Part shown: in pieces, positions 1 to 9,900 of the stretch
Layout: each line of letters opens with the position of its first letter
How positions within the stretch are numbered: position 1 is the first letter of the stretch
From: Nemertoderma westbladi
Lineage: Eukaryota; Xenacoelomorpha; Nemertodermatida; Nemertodermatidae
NCBI GenBank assembly: GCA_032718475.1
Contig: JAUCBJ010000710.1
Span: 1-38,451, forward strand
Direction: 5' to 3'
DNA: 38,451 nt
Notes under the pieces: model-generated
Told to the model about the DNA's origin: nothing
Databases searched by the model: none
The model's input: only the letters and a program-made list of their open reading frames with translations
Made by a program: the position numbers and the translations under genes

Positions 1-1403
1 CCGAACAACAAGAGTCCCAAATGAAAACAAATAAGTTGGTGCCAGTTCCAAGAAGGGCAACCTAACACTCTATGGTTCTTTTCGGGGAATCTCATTGATC
101 TCGATTGCTGCAAAGCTATACAATAGAATTCTATTAAATCGCATCAGGGATCTCATTGAGAGAATGCTCCGTGGAAATCAGAATGGGTTCCGTAAAGGTC
201 GTGGGACCATGGAGCCCATTTTGGCACTTAGAAGGATAATTGAAGAGTTATCAAAAAAGAAAGACAGGCATCTGGCTGTTATCTTTGTTGACTTCTTCAA
301 GGCCTTTGATTCAGTCTCTCGCTCACGTATGTTCAGCATATCTTTCATTATATGGGATTCCTGATGAAATTATTGCAGCAATCAGATCAGTATACGATGG
401 TTCGACAACATTTGTGTCTACTGTTGACGGTGACACAGAACCATTTGAAGTGTTATGGGGCGTCCTCCAAGGAGACACACTTGCACCATTCTTGTTCATT
501 ATTGTGGTTGACTATGTTCTACGCATGTCCTTAGATCATCATAATGATGATGGGGTGATAATAACTCCACCTACTGGCTCCAGAAGTCGAGGAAATCCTG
601 CCAAGTACCTAACTGATCTAGACTTTGCTGATGACTTAGGAGTACTCTCAGAATCACTAGAGGGAGCCCAACGGCTCCTCAGCTCATTAGAACATGCTGC
701 TTCTAGTGTTGGTCTTTTTATTAACTCCAGAAAGACCAAAATTCTGACAGTTAACTTTGAAAGTCCTCAGCAAGTCTCTGATCGGATGAGCATAAGCTCA
801 AAGGATGGTATGCTTGAGCATGTGGACGACTTCTGTTACCTGGGATCATGGATCCGGAAGTCAGGTGAGGACCTTCGAATACGTAAGGGAAAGGCATGGG
901 CAGCCTTGAATAGGCTTTCCAGGATTTGGAATTCACCGAGAATTAATCGGAAACTTAAGGTCCGATTATTTAGAGCAGCAGTAGTTCCAGTACTCCTCTA
1001 CGGGAGTCCATGCTGGGCTCTAACTGCTGAGGACACCAAATCGCTGGATGGCACATTCACAAGAATGCTACGCCGGGTTCATTGTGTCAAGTACATTGCA
1101 CACATCTCCAACCAGACACTATATAACATTGGAGGTGTCTCATTGGTTCCCCCAAGCTTGACACTAGAACAAAATCGCCTCCGCTTTGCAGGACATTGCT
1201 TTCGCCGTGAGGACCAGCCAGTGCATAATCTTGTACTTTGGCAGCCTCATGGAGTGAATAAGCATGGTGGACAGCCCATGGCTTTCTTGAGACGCATCTT
1301 AAAGGACACTGGCCTTGAAGATGCGGATGATCTAGCAAATGTCATGGGTGATAGGGAGTTGTGGCGGTGCAATTTTGTCGACAAGCCGGCACAGCATTCT
1401 TAA
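1..1403 (+). pseudogene. LINE reverse transcriptase, broken, 5' part outside window
   Basis: Non-LTR retrotransposon RT, which would copy element RNA at a nicked chromosomal site. Reading starts inside the RT domain at the window edge. The first frame carries RGISLISIAAK, GNQNGF and motif A VDFFKAFDSV. Around base 340 the frame shifts, and the second frame (open to the TAA at 1401-1403) has motif B GVLQGDTLAPF, motif C FADD, YLGSWIR, then a long C-terminal region with RLRFAGHCFRR and a DRELWR end. A further one-base shift lies near base 50, where the expected KKGN run changes frame. The C-terminal style matches a common invertebrate LINE group, but I cannot settle the clade. With two shifts it is inactive. 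Confidence 0.88.
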
Positions 1404-1564
1404 AAATGCAGCTGCAATGCAGCATGCCGATCCCAGTAGTAGTAGTTTGTTAGTCTATATTATAATTTGAGTATTTTCGATTTAGCTTTGTTTGAGATAT
1501 TAATAACGTTTATTTTATTATTATATAATATCTTTTATATTATTAGTTATTATCTTTGTTGTCC

Positions 1565-1787
1565 AGTACGAATTGTCCGGGTATGAATTGTCCGGGTAAG
1601 AAATGTCCGGGTACGAATTGTCCGGTACGAATTGTCCGGGTATGAATCGCCCGGGTACGAAATATCCGGGTACAAATTGTCCGGTACGAATTGTCCGGGT
1701 ATGAATTGTCCGGGTACGAAATGTCCGGGTACGAATTGTCCGTTACGAATTGTCCGGGTACGAATTGTCCGGGTACAAATTGTCCGG
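1565..1787. repeat. 15-bp tandem array with 4-unit higher order
   Basis: About 15 units of a 15-bp motif, GGGTACGAATTGTCC. Units fall into a higher-order period of about 59 bp: one 14-bp unit followed by three 15-bp units, with matching variants such as TATGAATTG and ACGAAATG recurring in the same slots. It follows the LINE fragment closely. The ORFs across it on both strands are products of the periodicity. Confidence 0.92.
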
Positions 1788-2376
1788 AGACCGTTACATA
1801 CACCAAATAATTATCAATAACTATCAAACATCTGTCCGCCCCAATATTAGCACTTCAATTAAGGCCCTTATATGTACACTCAACGTCACTTATGTGTGTC
1901 TACCTACATTTTCAAACTACGTGTAAGCTATCAATTAAAATATTTTTGTTCTAGAACAAATTTTTTTTGTTCTAGAACACATTTTTTATTCTTTATACTA
2001 GCATGTTTTTCTACCTTTTTTTATAAATGTTATAGAACACGCGTTAGTTATAAATTTTGATAAATATATTTGTATGCCTTTTTTTTCTAGAACATTTTTT
2101 GGAAAAACATTTAACATATATCATTAATAAATGTACAATGCATACCGTTTTACATAAAATACACGTCATGTTTAAAAAAAAATTGAAAATGTAGATTGTA
2201 GGTACCCATGTAGTATAAATGTCCACTCAACCACAGTTACTCGTCCTTAGCCAATAGATAAAAGTGTTTTTATTTATTTTTTTATTTTATTATAATTTTT
2301 TTTTTTCTGTGGTGTACAATATCTACAATACATTATTAAATGACGAAATATTTCGCTGAGAGTTAGGCTTACCTTC
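1788..2376. other. AT-rich intergenic stretch, no gene seen
   Basis: No supportable coding sequence. It contains two copies of the perfect palindrome TGTTCTAGAACA near 1948 and 1968 and a related TTCTAGAACA near 2085, set in T-runs. They resemble heat-shock elements in form only. Confidence 0.6.
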
Positions 2377-2957
2377 AGTGGCTGATTGCGGCCAATTATT
2401 TCCATTTTTATACGTTTATCACTCGGATGAAAAACATTTTTAACCCGGGTGAAAAACATTAATCACACGGGTAAAAAAACGTAGACTTTAGTTTATTGTT
2501 TTGGTTCGAAAAACGTACCACTGCAGCCTGCTCCTTTTCCTTAATTGATAAAGTAACATGTCAATATCGGAGATGGGTATTTTGTCCAGATCCCCCCTAT
2601 TTATGTGGGGGGGGGGGGGGGGGGGGGGGGGGGTTACCAGGTCCATATCATTAAAGTCATCACATATTATTTGTGAACAAGCAACAACTGTTCATATGGC
2701 GGAGACTACAGAAATCAATCAATCAAACATTATTTAATGTTACAGTAGGCCTATTCTATAATAGATTTAAAACTTAAATTTGAATCAAATTGAATTTTCG
2801 ATATTATTGATAAGAAAACGAACTACATGTGTTCAGAGTTCTGATACATGTTTTTCACCCAGGTAATAAAGGTTTTTCATCCGGGTGATTAATTTTTTTC
2901 ACCCGGGTAAATAGATAATAATAATATTAATAAATAATTTGCCACAATCAGCCACCC
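2377..2957. mobile_element. MITE-like element with ~110-bp inverted ends and a G27 run
   Basis: The ends are inverted copies. The left end starts GTGGCTGATTG; the right end read backwards starts GTGGCTGATTG as well. Further in, both carry CGGATGAAAAAC and GGGTGAAAAACAT in the same order. The match runs roughly 110 bp with small indels. The interior is non-coding and includes a run of 27 G at 2607-2633. I find no clear target duplication. The outer bases (CAGTGG / GGGTGG) would fit a hAT-like end, but that is a guess. Confidence 0.75.
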
Positions 2958-3457
2958 TAGTTACAGTACTACACACTGCATTTAACATTCTCACCACCAC
3001 CGTTCAAAATTTCAATTAATTGTTAGAGAATTATTGTAGGATTCCATTCCATTCATTATTGAGATGTTTATTTATAGCTGCAGTGGCTATGGTAGTGATA
3101 TCATGAGTAATGCAGCGGTAATAATTTGCGAAATGGCCTTTTCAACCGAATTATAACGATTCTGCCATGTGACTGACTGCCCAGTTTTTACTCTTCCATA
3201 AATATCCAGTTTTTCATATCCGTAGCAAGTCATGGAGAATATGTAAACTATGTTAACAACATTTGTTTTTTATTGACTTGTGTATCTTATATTAATCCAT
3301 GAGGTTTCTATGTATTTTCCAATACATTATACCCTCCTAGTAAAAATATAATAATTAAAAACGCAAGATATCCATTGTCGCAAGTAGTAAAAAGGCATCA
3401 TATTTTGCGAAAAACGGACGATGTTACCTGTGATAACATTGGATGGCTAATTCAACA
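2958..3457. other. AT-rich spacer, no gene seen
   Basis: No coding sequence or RNA gene recognised. It separates two inverted-repeat elements. Confidence 0.55.
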
Positions 3458-5039
3458 GGTGAGGTTTGATCAAGAAATCGACCTATCGTTGCAAAATATT
3501 ATTTTACAGAATTATAGGTTGAAGCCAAAATAGTTCATTTGGTTTTAAAAAATCGAATTTTATTTTTTTACTTTTTCTAGAACGGAATTTTTTGGTAATT
3601 CTGAAACTGTAAACGAAATTTTCATATCTATTTTAGTTTTGGAGGTATTTGATTTTTTGTAGACCTCACACATTTTGAAATTATTATAAATAAGTGGCCA
3701 ATTTTTTGTAAGATAGCTATTATTTTTTCAAAATACTATAATTGTAGTTGTCCTACAGGATAATTTTTGCTATGAGTTTTCCTGTTCAGTGATTTCACTT
3801 CAATTGTTACTTTCCACGGCAGACGGATTATAGAATGTCGATCAGTCTGTTTGTCTGTGTGTCGGTTTGTTTGTCCAAAATTAGGGAAACATGATATCTA
3901 ACAAAATGTTTTGCTTTTGGGTGAAATGAAATCACCGACCAAGAAAACCACGGAATTGTTTGTTAATTTGAGATATTTCTCAATTTTGACAGACAAACAG
4001 ACAGACAGACCGACAGACAGACAGACGTACAAATATTAAATAATCAATAAACGTAAAAATAGATATCAGAAATGAAATCACTGACCAAGAAAACCCCATA
4101 AATAAATTTGTTTGTTAATTTGATTTATTTATCAATTTTGACAGACAAACAGACAGACCGACCGACAGACAGACAGACGTACAAACATTCAATAATCAAT
4201 CAAACGTAAGAATATATATCGGAAATGAAATCACCGACCAAGAAAACCCCTTAAATAAATTTGTTTGTTAATTTGATTTAGTTCTCAATTTTGACAGACA
4301 GACAGACAGACAGAACGTCTAGATTTCTTCAAACTGAAAAAGTGAAATTTTAACTGTAATTACCACCCAGTGACATTTTAAATGTTATCACCACCCAGAA
4401 AAACCCTATAACACAAATTTTGAATAGTTTATGCGCTTCTTAAATTTAAACAGACAGACAGACATACTAAAAACAGACAGACTGACTGACATGCAGACAA
4501 TCATCTAGAATCGGTAAATATTGAAAATCGACATCGTATTTGAAATCATCGGCAAATAAAAACCCAATAGCAAAAAAATTTAGGTGGTAGTGCTTTATTT
4601 ATTTATTTGTTACATTTTTGACAGACAAACAGACAATTATTCAGACAAACAGACAGAGTGACCTCCAATAGAAATTAAAATTAAAATATTGTCGCCAAAG
4701 GTCCATACACTGATGTGTATCAGAATTCTGACGTATATACCTAATTTTTTACAAGTCTGCATTGAAATATCGTAAAAGTTTACATTTGAAAATCCCTCCA
4801 ATTACAGAAAATTGGCGGGAACGTTTGAAACTCTCATTTGAAAGCCGTTTTTCTCAAAACTTTGTTAATATGTGGTCATACGACTACTAATTTTCAAAAC
4901 TCAATATCTCGACGACACTTTATCGGATTTGAAATATGTTTGCAGTGTTCGATTCAGAATAAAAATGTGTATTTGAATCATTAAAAAAACACAAAATTAT
5001 TTTTGTAGCCGTAGGTCGGTTTCTTGATCAAACCTCACC
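3458..5039. mobile_element. 1.58-kb inverted-repeat element with GACAGAC arrays
   Basis: A 28-bp end beginning GGTGAGGTTTGATCAAGAAA at 3458-3485 recurs inverted at 5012-5039 with one mismatch (27 of 28), and weaker similarity continues inward for about 20 bp. The interior has no ORF. It is dominated by ~150-bp tandem units ending in GACAGACAGAC tracts, then a GGCGGGAACGTTTGAAACT segment near 4814. Similar pieces (GAAATGAAATCA.CGACCA and GGCGGGA.GGTTTAAACT) recur in the TTAA-flanked element at 25699-26597, so the two look like distant relatives. No target duplication is visible. Confidence 0.7.
3922..4670. repeat. ~150-bp tandem units carrying CAGA/GACA tracts
   Basis: Units begin GAAATGAAATCACCGACC at 3922, 4069 and 4222 (spacing 147 and 153 bp). 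Each runs through TTTGTTAATTTGA to a GACAGACAAACAGACAGAC tract and GTACAAA.ATT. Two more degenerate units follow to about 4670. A reverse-oriented TCTGTTTGTCTGTG tract lies at about 3846. Confidence 0.88.
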
Positions 5040-5087
5040 ATTTTTATAGAAATAAGACAGCTGCTGTCTTATTTCTATAAAAATGGT
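5037..5087. repeat. perfect 24-bp-arm hairpin, 3-nt loop
   Basis: Arms 5037-5060 (beginning ACCATTTTTATAG) and 5064-5087 are exact reverse complements around a CTG loop. The left arm overlaps the right terminus of the inverted-repeat element at 3458-5039. RNA from either strand would fold into a stable hairpin. I see no sign that it is a gene. Confidence 0.95.
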
Positions 5088-5309
5088 TTTTATTTAAAAA
5101 TATATATTATATTCAAACTAATAAAGAGATCAATTTCCCGCTGTTTTTAAAAGGTGATATTTATTTCCAACTTTTCGAGTTGGCATTACTCATAATCATG
5201 CTAATAATGTAGCTAAACAATAGTAAATGTTATTTTCTAAGAAACTACACATATTAAAATTATATTATATTTATAGTGTTTTACAGTACGAGTCACTAAG
5301 ATGGATCAA

Positions 5310-5530
5310 AGATTGTAGACCATGTGAATTAACAACTGTTTATTTTTCATCCCGTATGGTTCTCTTAGTTTGTCTTTAAGTCTTTTGTACTCGCTGTTAC
5401 TGTTTCAATGGGTGTGATCCTAATATCTGCAAACGAATGGTCTTCTAATTCTGTGAAATGTGTATCAATTCGGTGTCTTTCTGTTAGTGAGCTGAGATTT
5501 ATAGTTTCCTATCCTGGCTTTGAATTTCAT
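5310..5530 (-). pseudogene. GIY-YIG-like C-terminal remnant of a retroelement
   Basis: Read on the minus strand, three frames together give FKARIGNYKSQLTNRKT, HFTELEDHSFADIRITPIE and KRLKDKLREPYGM. The order (RI.NYKS, then HF..L..HS..D, then R...E...EPYGM) resembles the C-terminal part of GIY-YIG-type endonuclease regions seen in some invertebrate retroelements, including Penelope-like ones. A stop and at least two frameshifts make it dead. The assignment rests on pattern memory only. Confidence 0.4.
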
Positions 5531-5649
5531 GGCTGAGCCCACCCTTGTTTGTTGCTATATGCAACAAACAAACATAGGCATGACAAGACAAGATTGTTAC
5601 TGTCCCATATCATGTTATATCTAATAGTATACTGTTTATTTTTATCCCT

Positions 5650-6440
5650 AGTATATTGGAGTGAAATTTCTTCATATGTAGCATCGCCTTACATGGTACC
5701 CATGCAGATCTTTTACTCTTTTCAGAGGCTTCGATCTCTCGGAGACGAGTATATTCTTTTCGCAGCCCTGGGTGGATTCGCTTTTAACGTAAACTTTCTT
5801 AATTTCTTCCACCGATCCGCTCGCTTTGAGGTTAGGTGTTTTTGAGAGAATTTCACTTCGCTTTGGTGCATTCTTACCCAGGGTAAGCAATATTGGGCGT
5901 GTACAGTAGTGCCTTTAGACCCCAGACAGGATGTCTGATATTCCGGGATCGAAACCCCCATAACTCCAAAGATCTTCTCATGCTTATCCTTGTCAGTAGT
6001 GGCACCATCGAAACTGGAATCCTCCTGACCCCGATGATGACGAGATTTTGTGCGCGAAGTTGGCGATCAATTTCTTCACTGAAGTTGATTTGGTTGCCAA
6101 GAGCTTCACGCAGAAATATAATCTTTTCCAGTTGAGTCTGGATGAAGCTGCATTGGAATCGGTTCTTGATGTAAACTTATTATCCATGTCATCCAGACGC
6201 TTGGAAACTTCGGTTAAGTGGGTCGATTTTCACGAATTTCGCTGCGACGCCCAAGGGGAGCGCCCATCGCTAGCACCAGCAGGTGGAAAAGCAAGCGTCG
6301 AATGAATTCCGGCACTTGCTGGGATACCGGTATTGTTCCTGGCAGGCGAAGCCAGGGGATTAAACAATTGGGAAGGAGTAGCATCATCAAATTCATTGCA
6401 TAGCCATCCAGAACACAGACGTTGTTGAAAAGTTGACAAA
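5650..6440 (-). pseudogene. LINE ORF1-like remnant, broken
   Basis: Minus-strand pieces in shifting frames resemble a LINE ORF1 (nucleic-acid-binding protein). From about 6130 down: ALGNQINFSEEIDRQLRAQN (coiled-coil end), then LVIIG at the start of an RRM-like fold, then ILLTLGKNAPKRSEILSK near 5880, KKVYVKSE, and RLREIEASEKSK. The last parts match the usual ORF1 pattern in which a residue-swap strand is followed by a lysine/arginine-rich helix. At least three frameshifts. The neighbouring GIY-YIG-like remnant downstream on the same strand may or may not belong to it. Confidence 0.45.
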
Positions 6441-6499
6441 CGCTCATTGTACGATATTTAGCAGCATTAATACTGGAAAAAATATAAAAATAAATATAC

Positions 6500-6904
6500 A
6501 GGCGGTAGGGCAGTATTGCAGTACAGCAGTAGGTAAGTATGTCAGACAATAGGCTACTATTGCCATCAACTCAAACTGAATCAAATAACAATAAAATTGT
6601 CTTGCCATCCCAGACAATTCGTGGACATAAATTTACCTTCCAGTTTTTCCACTCAATAGCACAGCTAAAATCTATTATATAATATTTACAAACAAAATGA
6701 TTTTATTTATGTAGTGCACCCGCATTAATTGATTATAAAATTTATTATTTTTCTGTATCGACATTATAAATCGCTACAGTTTGGACAGTTTACAATTCAA
6801 TATTAGACCTGGAAGACTTGTACTTGTTAAGCTTTATCTATATATATATCTCTACATATATATATCTTATCTATACTGCTTTTGTATGTTGACGATTCAC
6901 GGCA
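6500..6904. other. AT-rich upstream region of the transporter gene
   Basis: Region before the transporter start codon. It contains a TATATATATCT/ACATATATATATCT microsatellite at about 6838-6868. I see no convincing core promoter element that I could place relative to a transcription start. Confidence 0.4.
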
Positions 6905-9900
6905 ATGGCGATTTACGATAGAATGAAGAAACGATCAAACCCATATTTAGAGACCAATCCTCTGATGCGTTGTCTGATGTTATATATAATCCCTTTCCTT
7001 CGCATCCCAACTACACGGGATATTGTGGCCGAGGATTTCTATAGTCCTCTTCCAGAGAATATGAGAGCGGAATACATTTACAATAAATTATTGAGATGTC
7101 TGAAGAACAAGGTAGGTGTAGCAATGAAATAATATATAAAGAATTGAATAAAGTATTATTAAATAGTTAGTTATATTTAAGGAAAAGTCTAAAAGATAGC
7201 CTGGATGTACACGTACAGTGTACATCACTGTACATCTCTTACAAAATGAATGATGAATGAATGAATAGTAGCATTTTACAATGTAATGATCTGAAAAGTT
7301 TGTTCAATGTAAAGTAGTTTGCACCAAGGATGTTTTAATTTACCTTTAAATATATTATTGTAATGACGCCTTGACACTTTATTCTTTAAAATTATTTACT
7401 GCACCGATCATTTTCCCTACAGTACGTTACTTGGTATGTTTTAATACAAAATAGTTCAAACATTTCGAAACGAATCTTTATGAAACACTACAAATGAATA
7501 TTTATTCATAATGAAAGGGGAAATGTATTTGGTGTATTTATCTTATTTTACAATAGGAAATGAGAGCCTCAACGTATAAAAAGATAAAAATAAAAATAGC
7601 AAAATAGTAAAATAATTTCAAAATAATACAACAAAGTTATTTCCCGGTACAAACAACCTTCTTCAAATATTAACTAAACTCTTTCAGACCATTATCAACT
7701 TACAGTTACCATCCTACTTATCTAAATACAAAATTATCTCCCAATCACAATTCGGTTTTAGGTCTAAACGTACAACCTCTCATGCTCTTTTATCGGTTCT
7801 AGAATACATCCATAAGAAGACAAACAATCAGCATGTGCAGTTTACATAGATTTATATAAAGCCTTTGTCACGCTAGACTATACAATTTTACTAGGTAAAG
7901 TGTTAGAGGTCTTTGAAAAAAAAGTCTTTGTTTAAAGGTTAAAGGTTAAAAGTCTTTGAATTTATTTACAAGTTTTCTATCTTCTAGACAACAATTTGTA
8001 AAATTTGACAATTTCTATACGTCTCTAGCACCACCCACAAGGGGGTGGGCTATCTCCTACCTTGTTTTTACTTTATAACCTGCCTGAAATCTCTAAACTA
8101 TCTCCCACGCTTTTTGCAGATGACACCACGCTCCTACATCCCATAAAAATCCAAATAATCTACATATCTATAATAATCACTGCGGTAAGAGAAAGCTTAT
8201 CTGCCAAGGCAGTCAGCTCACCTAGTCTCATTGGGGACCCGAGTGTTAGGGTGTTAACTGAGGCTAGTCTAGTGTCTTACCTCAAGTTCACCAATGGCTT
8301 GGTTGATCGGGGAGGAACATGAGAGAAGCCTCCAACTCCAGAATCTGGCCTTCCTGGTGACCCAGGATTTGGGCCAGAAAAGTCATCAGGAAAGGGACTC
8401 AGATAATTGTTGGCTGCTCTCTCCCCAGTAGGGGGTGGGACAGGCAGCCGGTCAGGAGATAACTGACGCCTGTGAGGCCTATGTGTCCGGTAATTGAACT
8501 TGTCTTGATTTTATCGACCCCAGTTGATGAAAGGCTGAAAGGCCTTGACAGGGCTCAAACCTACAACCAATAGATTTCAAACCTCATGCTCAATCAACTA
8601 GGCTACCTCGTCCATTTCCAAAGTAGAAAAAGAATGACCCGACATAATCGAACTGTGGAGGAAACAATGTACAAAGTAAGCAATGCAGCCAGGTAGAGTG
8701 TCCAGGAAATTCCACAGAACAGTTAAAGTAGCCCTTCAGCTGAACACTGTATTCGCACCCAATGAAATTCGCTACCAAAAGAGCGACATGTGTTGGGTAC
8801 AGGTTGATGAGTGTTAAAGACAATGTCAAGTCTTCATCAGCATCTGTGAATACAGTATTTGTCAAATAAATTGTATCGAAATCAGTGAGCTGATTGATAC
8901 CATCAACAATGACGAACAAAAAAGTGGGAAATATGAGGAGACATGACAACACATTGTGATACATGTCGTACAGTTTAGTTTAGTTAGTAATTAAATTGTT
9001 TATTAATTATTGCATTAAATTTAATTTTTCAATTCCCTCTAGTAACAATCACAAATCTCACATTTTATCTATTTCATACACATATAGTCTGTGTATGAAT
9101 TATTTTTCAATATTTACCAGAAGCATTGTGCACCAAACTAACCTACAGCTACACCTGTAATATAACTACAATATCTTAATGGCTGAAATTTATACTTGAT
9201 CTCAAGCATTACTACAAAAAATATCAAGATTCCTTATATTCAGCAACAACTGAAATTTTGTACCTGAAAGTTACGATACCGTACCTACCCCATTCCAGCT
9301 ACTGCCACTATAATCATGGATAACATAATGAGGTTTACAGTAGCGATTGCAGCTGTACAGACTAACTTATTGAAAAGGTATTATCCTTACCCCATTGAAC
9401 AAAATTTAATTATGCCTCTGTCTTTGTATTTAAAATATTGTGTTGGAATTGGTGATGTCTCACACACCTTCTCAATAATACATTTTGGTCATTTTATTTT
9501 ATTCTTTTACAGGCTGACAAAGACGGTTCATCAGAAAGGTTGGATAAACTAAATATAGTCGCAACATTAACTCGAGTGTATTATAAGGAATTCCTTTTAT
9601 GTGCCTTCTTACATGTATTCCATTACACAATACTTTTGGTTCGTGTGATATTTCTGGAACGATTGATCCTGTACTACTTGAAAGTAGATACGAACACTTC
9701 ACGAGATAGGGAATTGCTTGATTGCGGAATAATTGCCATAGCATCAGTTATGTCAGCAATTGCCATGACAAATTACTCATTTTACTTTACATTGCTGTGT
9801 ACAAAGATGAGAGTTGGATGTAGCGCTCTTATATATAGAAAACTCTTAACATTAAACACAATGGAAATTCAAGAAACCACAATTGGCCTTTATACAAATT

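Larger units (their letters stand above)
7112..9512 (+). other. intron 1 of the ABCC gene
   Basis: GT-AG intron of 2401 bp, bounded by CAAG/GTAGGT and TTCTTTTACAG/GCT. The frame continues without change across the junction. It hosts a LINE fragment, a SINE and a minus-strand ORF, listed separately. The rest (7112-7640 and 8965-9512) is AT-rich with a short TGAATGAATGAAT run near 7250. Confidence 0.88.

Noticed and set aside
1543-1827. ORFs across the 15-bp array
   Set aside because: A 15-bp period keeps any stop-free frame open; not evidence of coding.
1948-2095. Heat-shock-element-like TTCTAGAA sites
   Set aside because: No gene nearby to regulate; short palindromes in T-runs are easily chance.
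8541-8612. tRNA gene on the minus strand
   Set aside because: A and B boxes fit, but no paired acceptor stem is apparent and a long SINE body follows.
9316-9552. ORF overlapping the start of ABCC exon 2
   Set aside because: Different frame from the conserved exon and crosses its splice acceptor.
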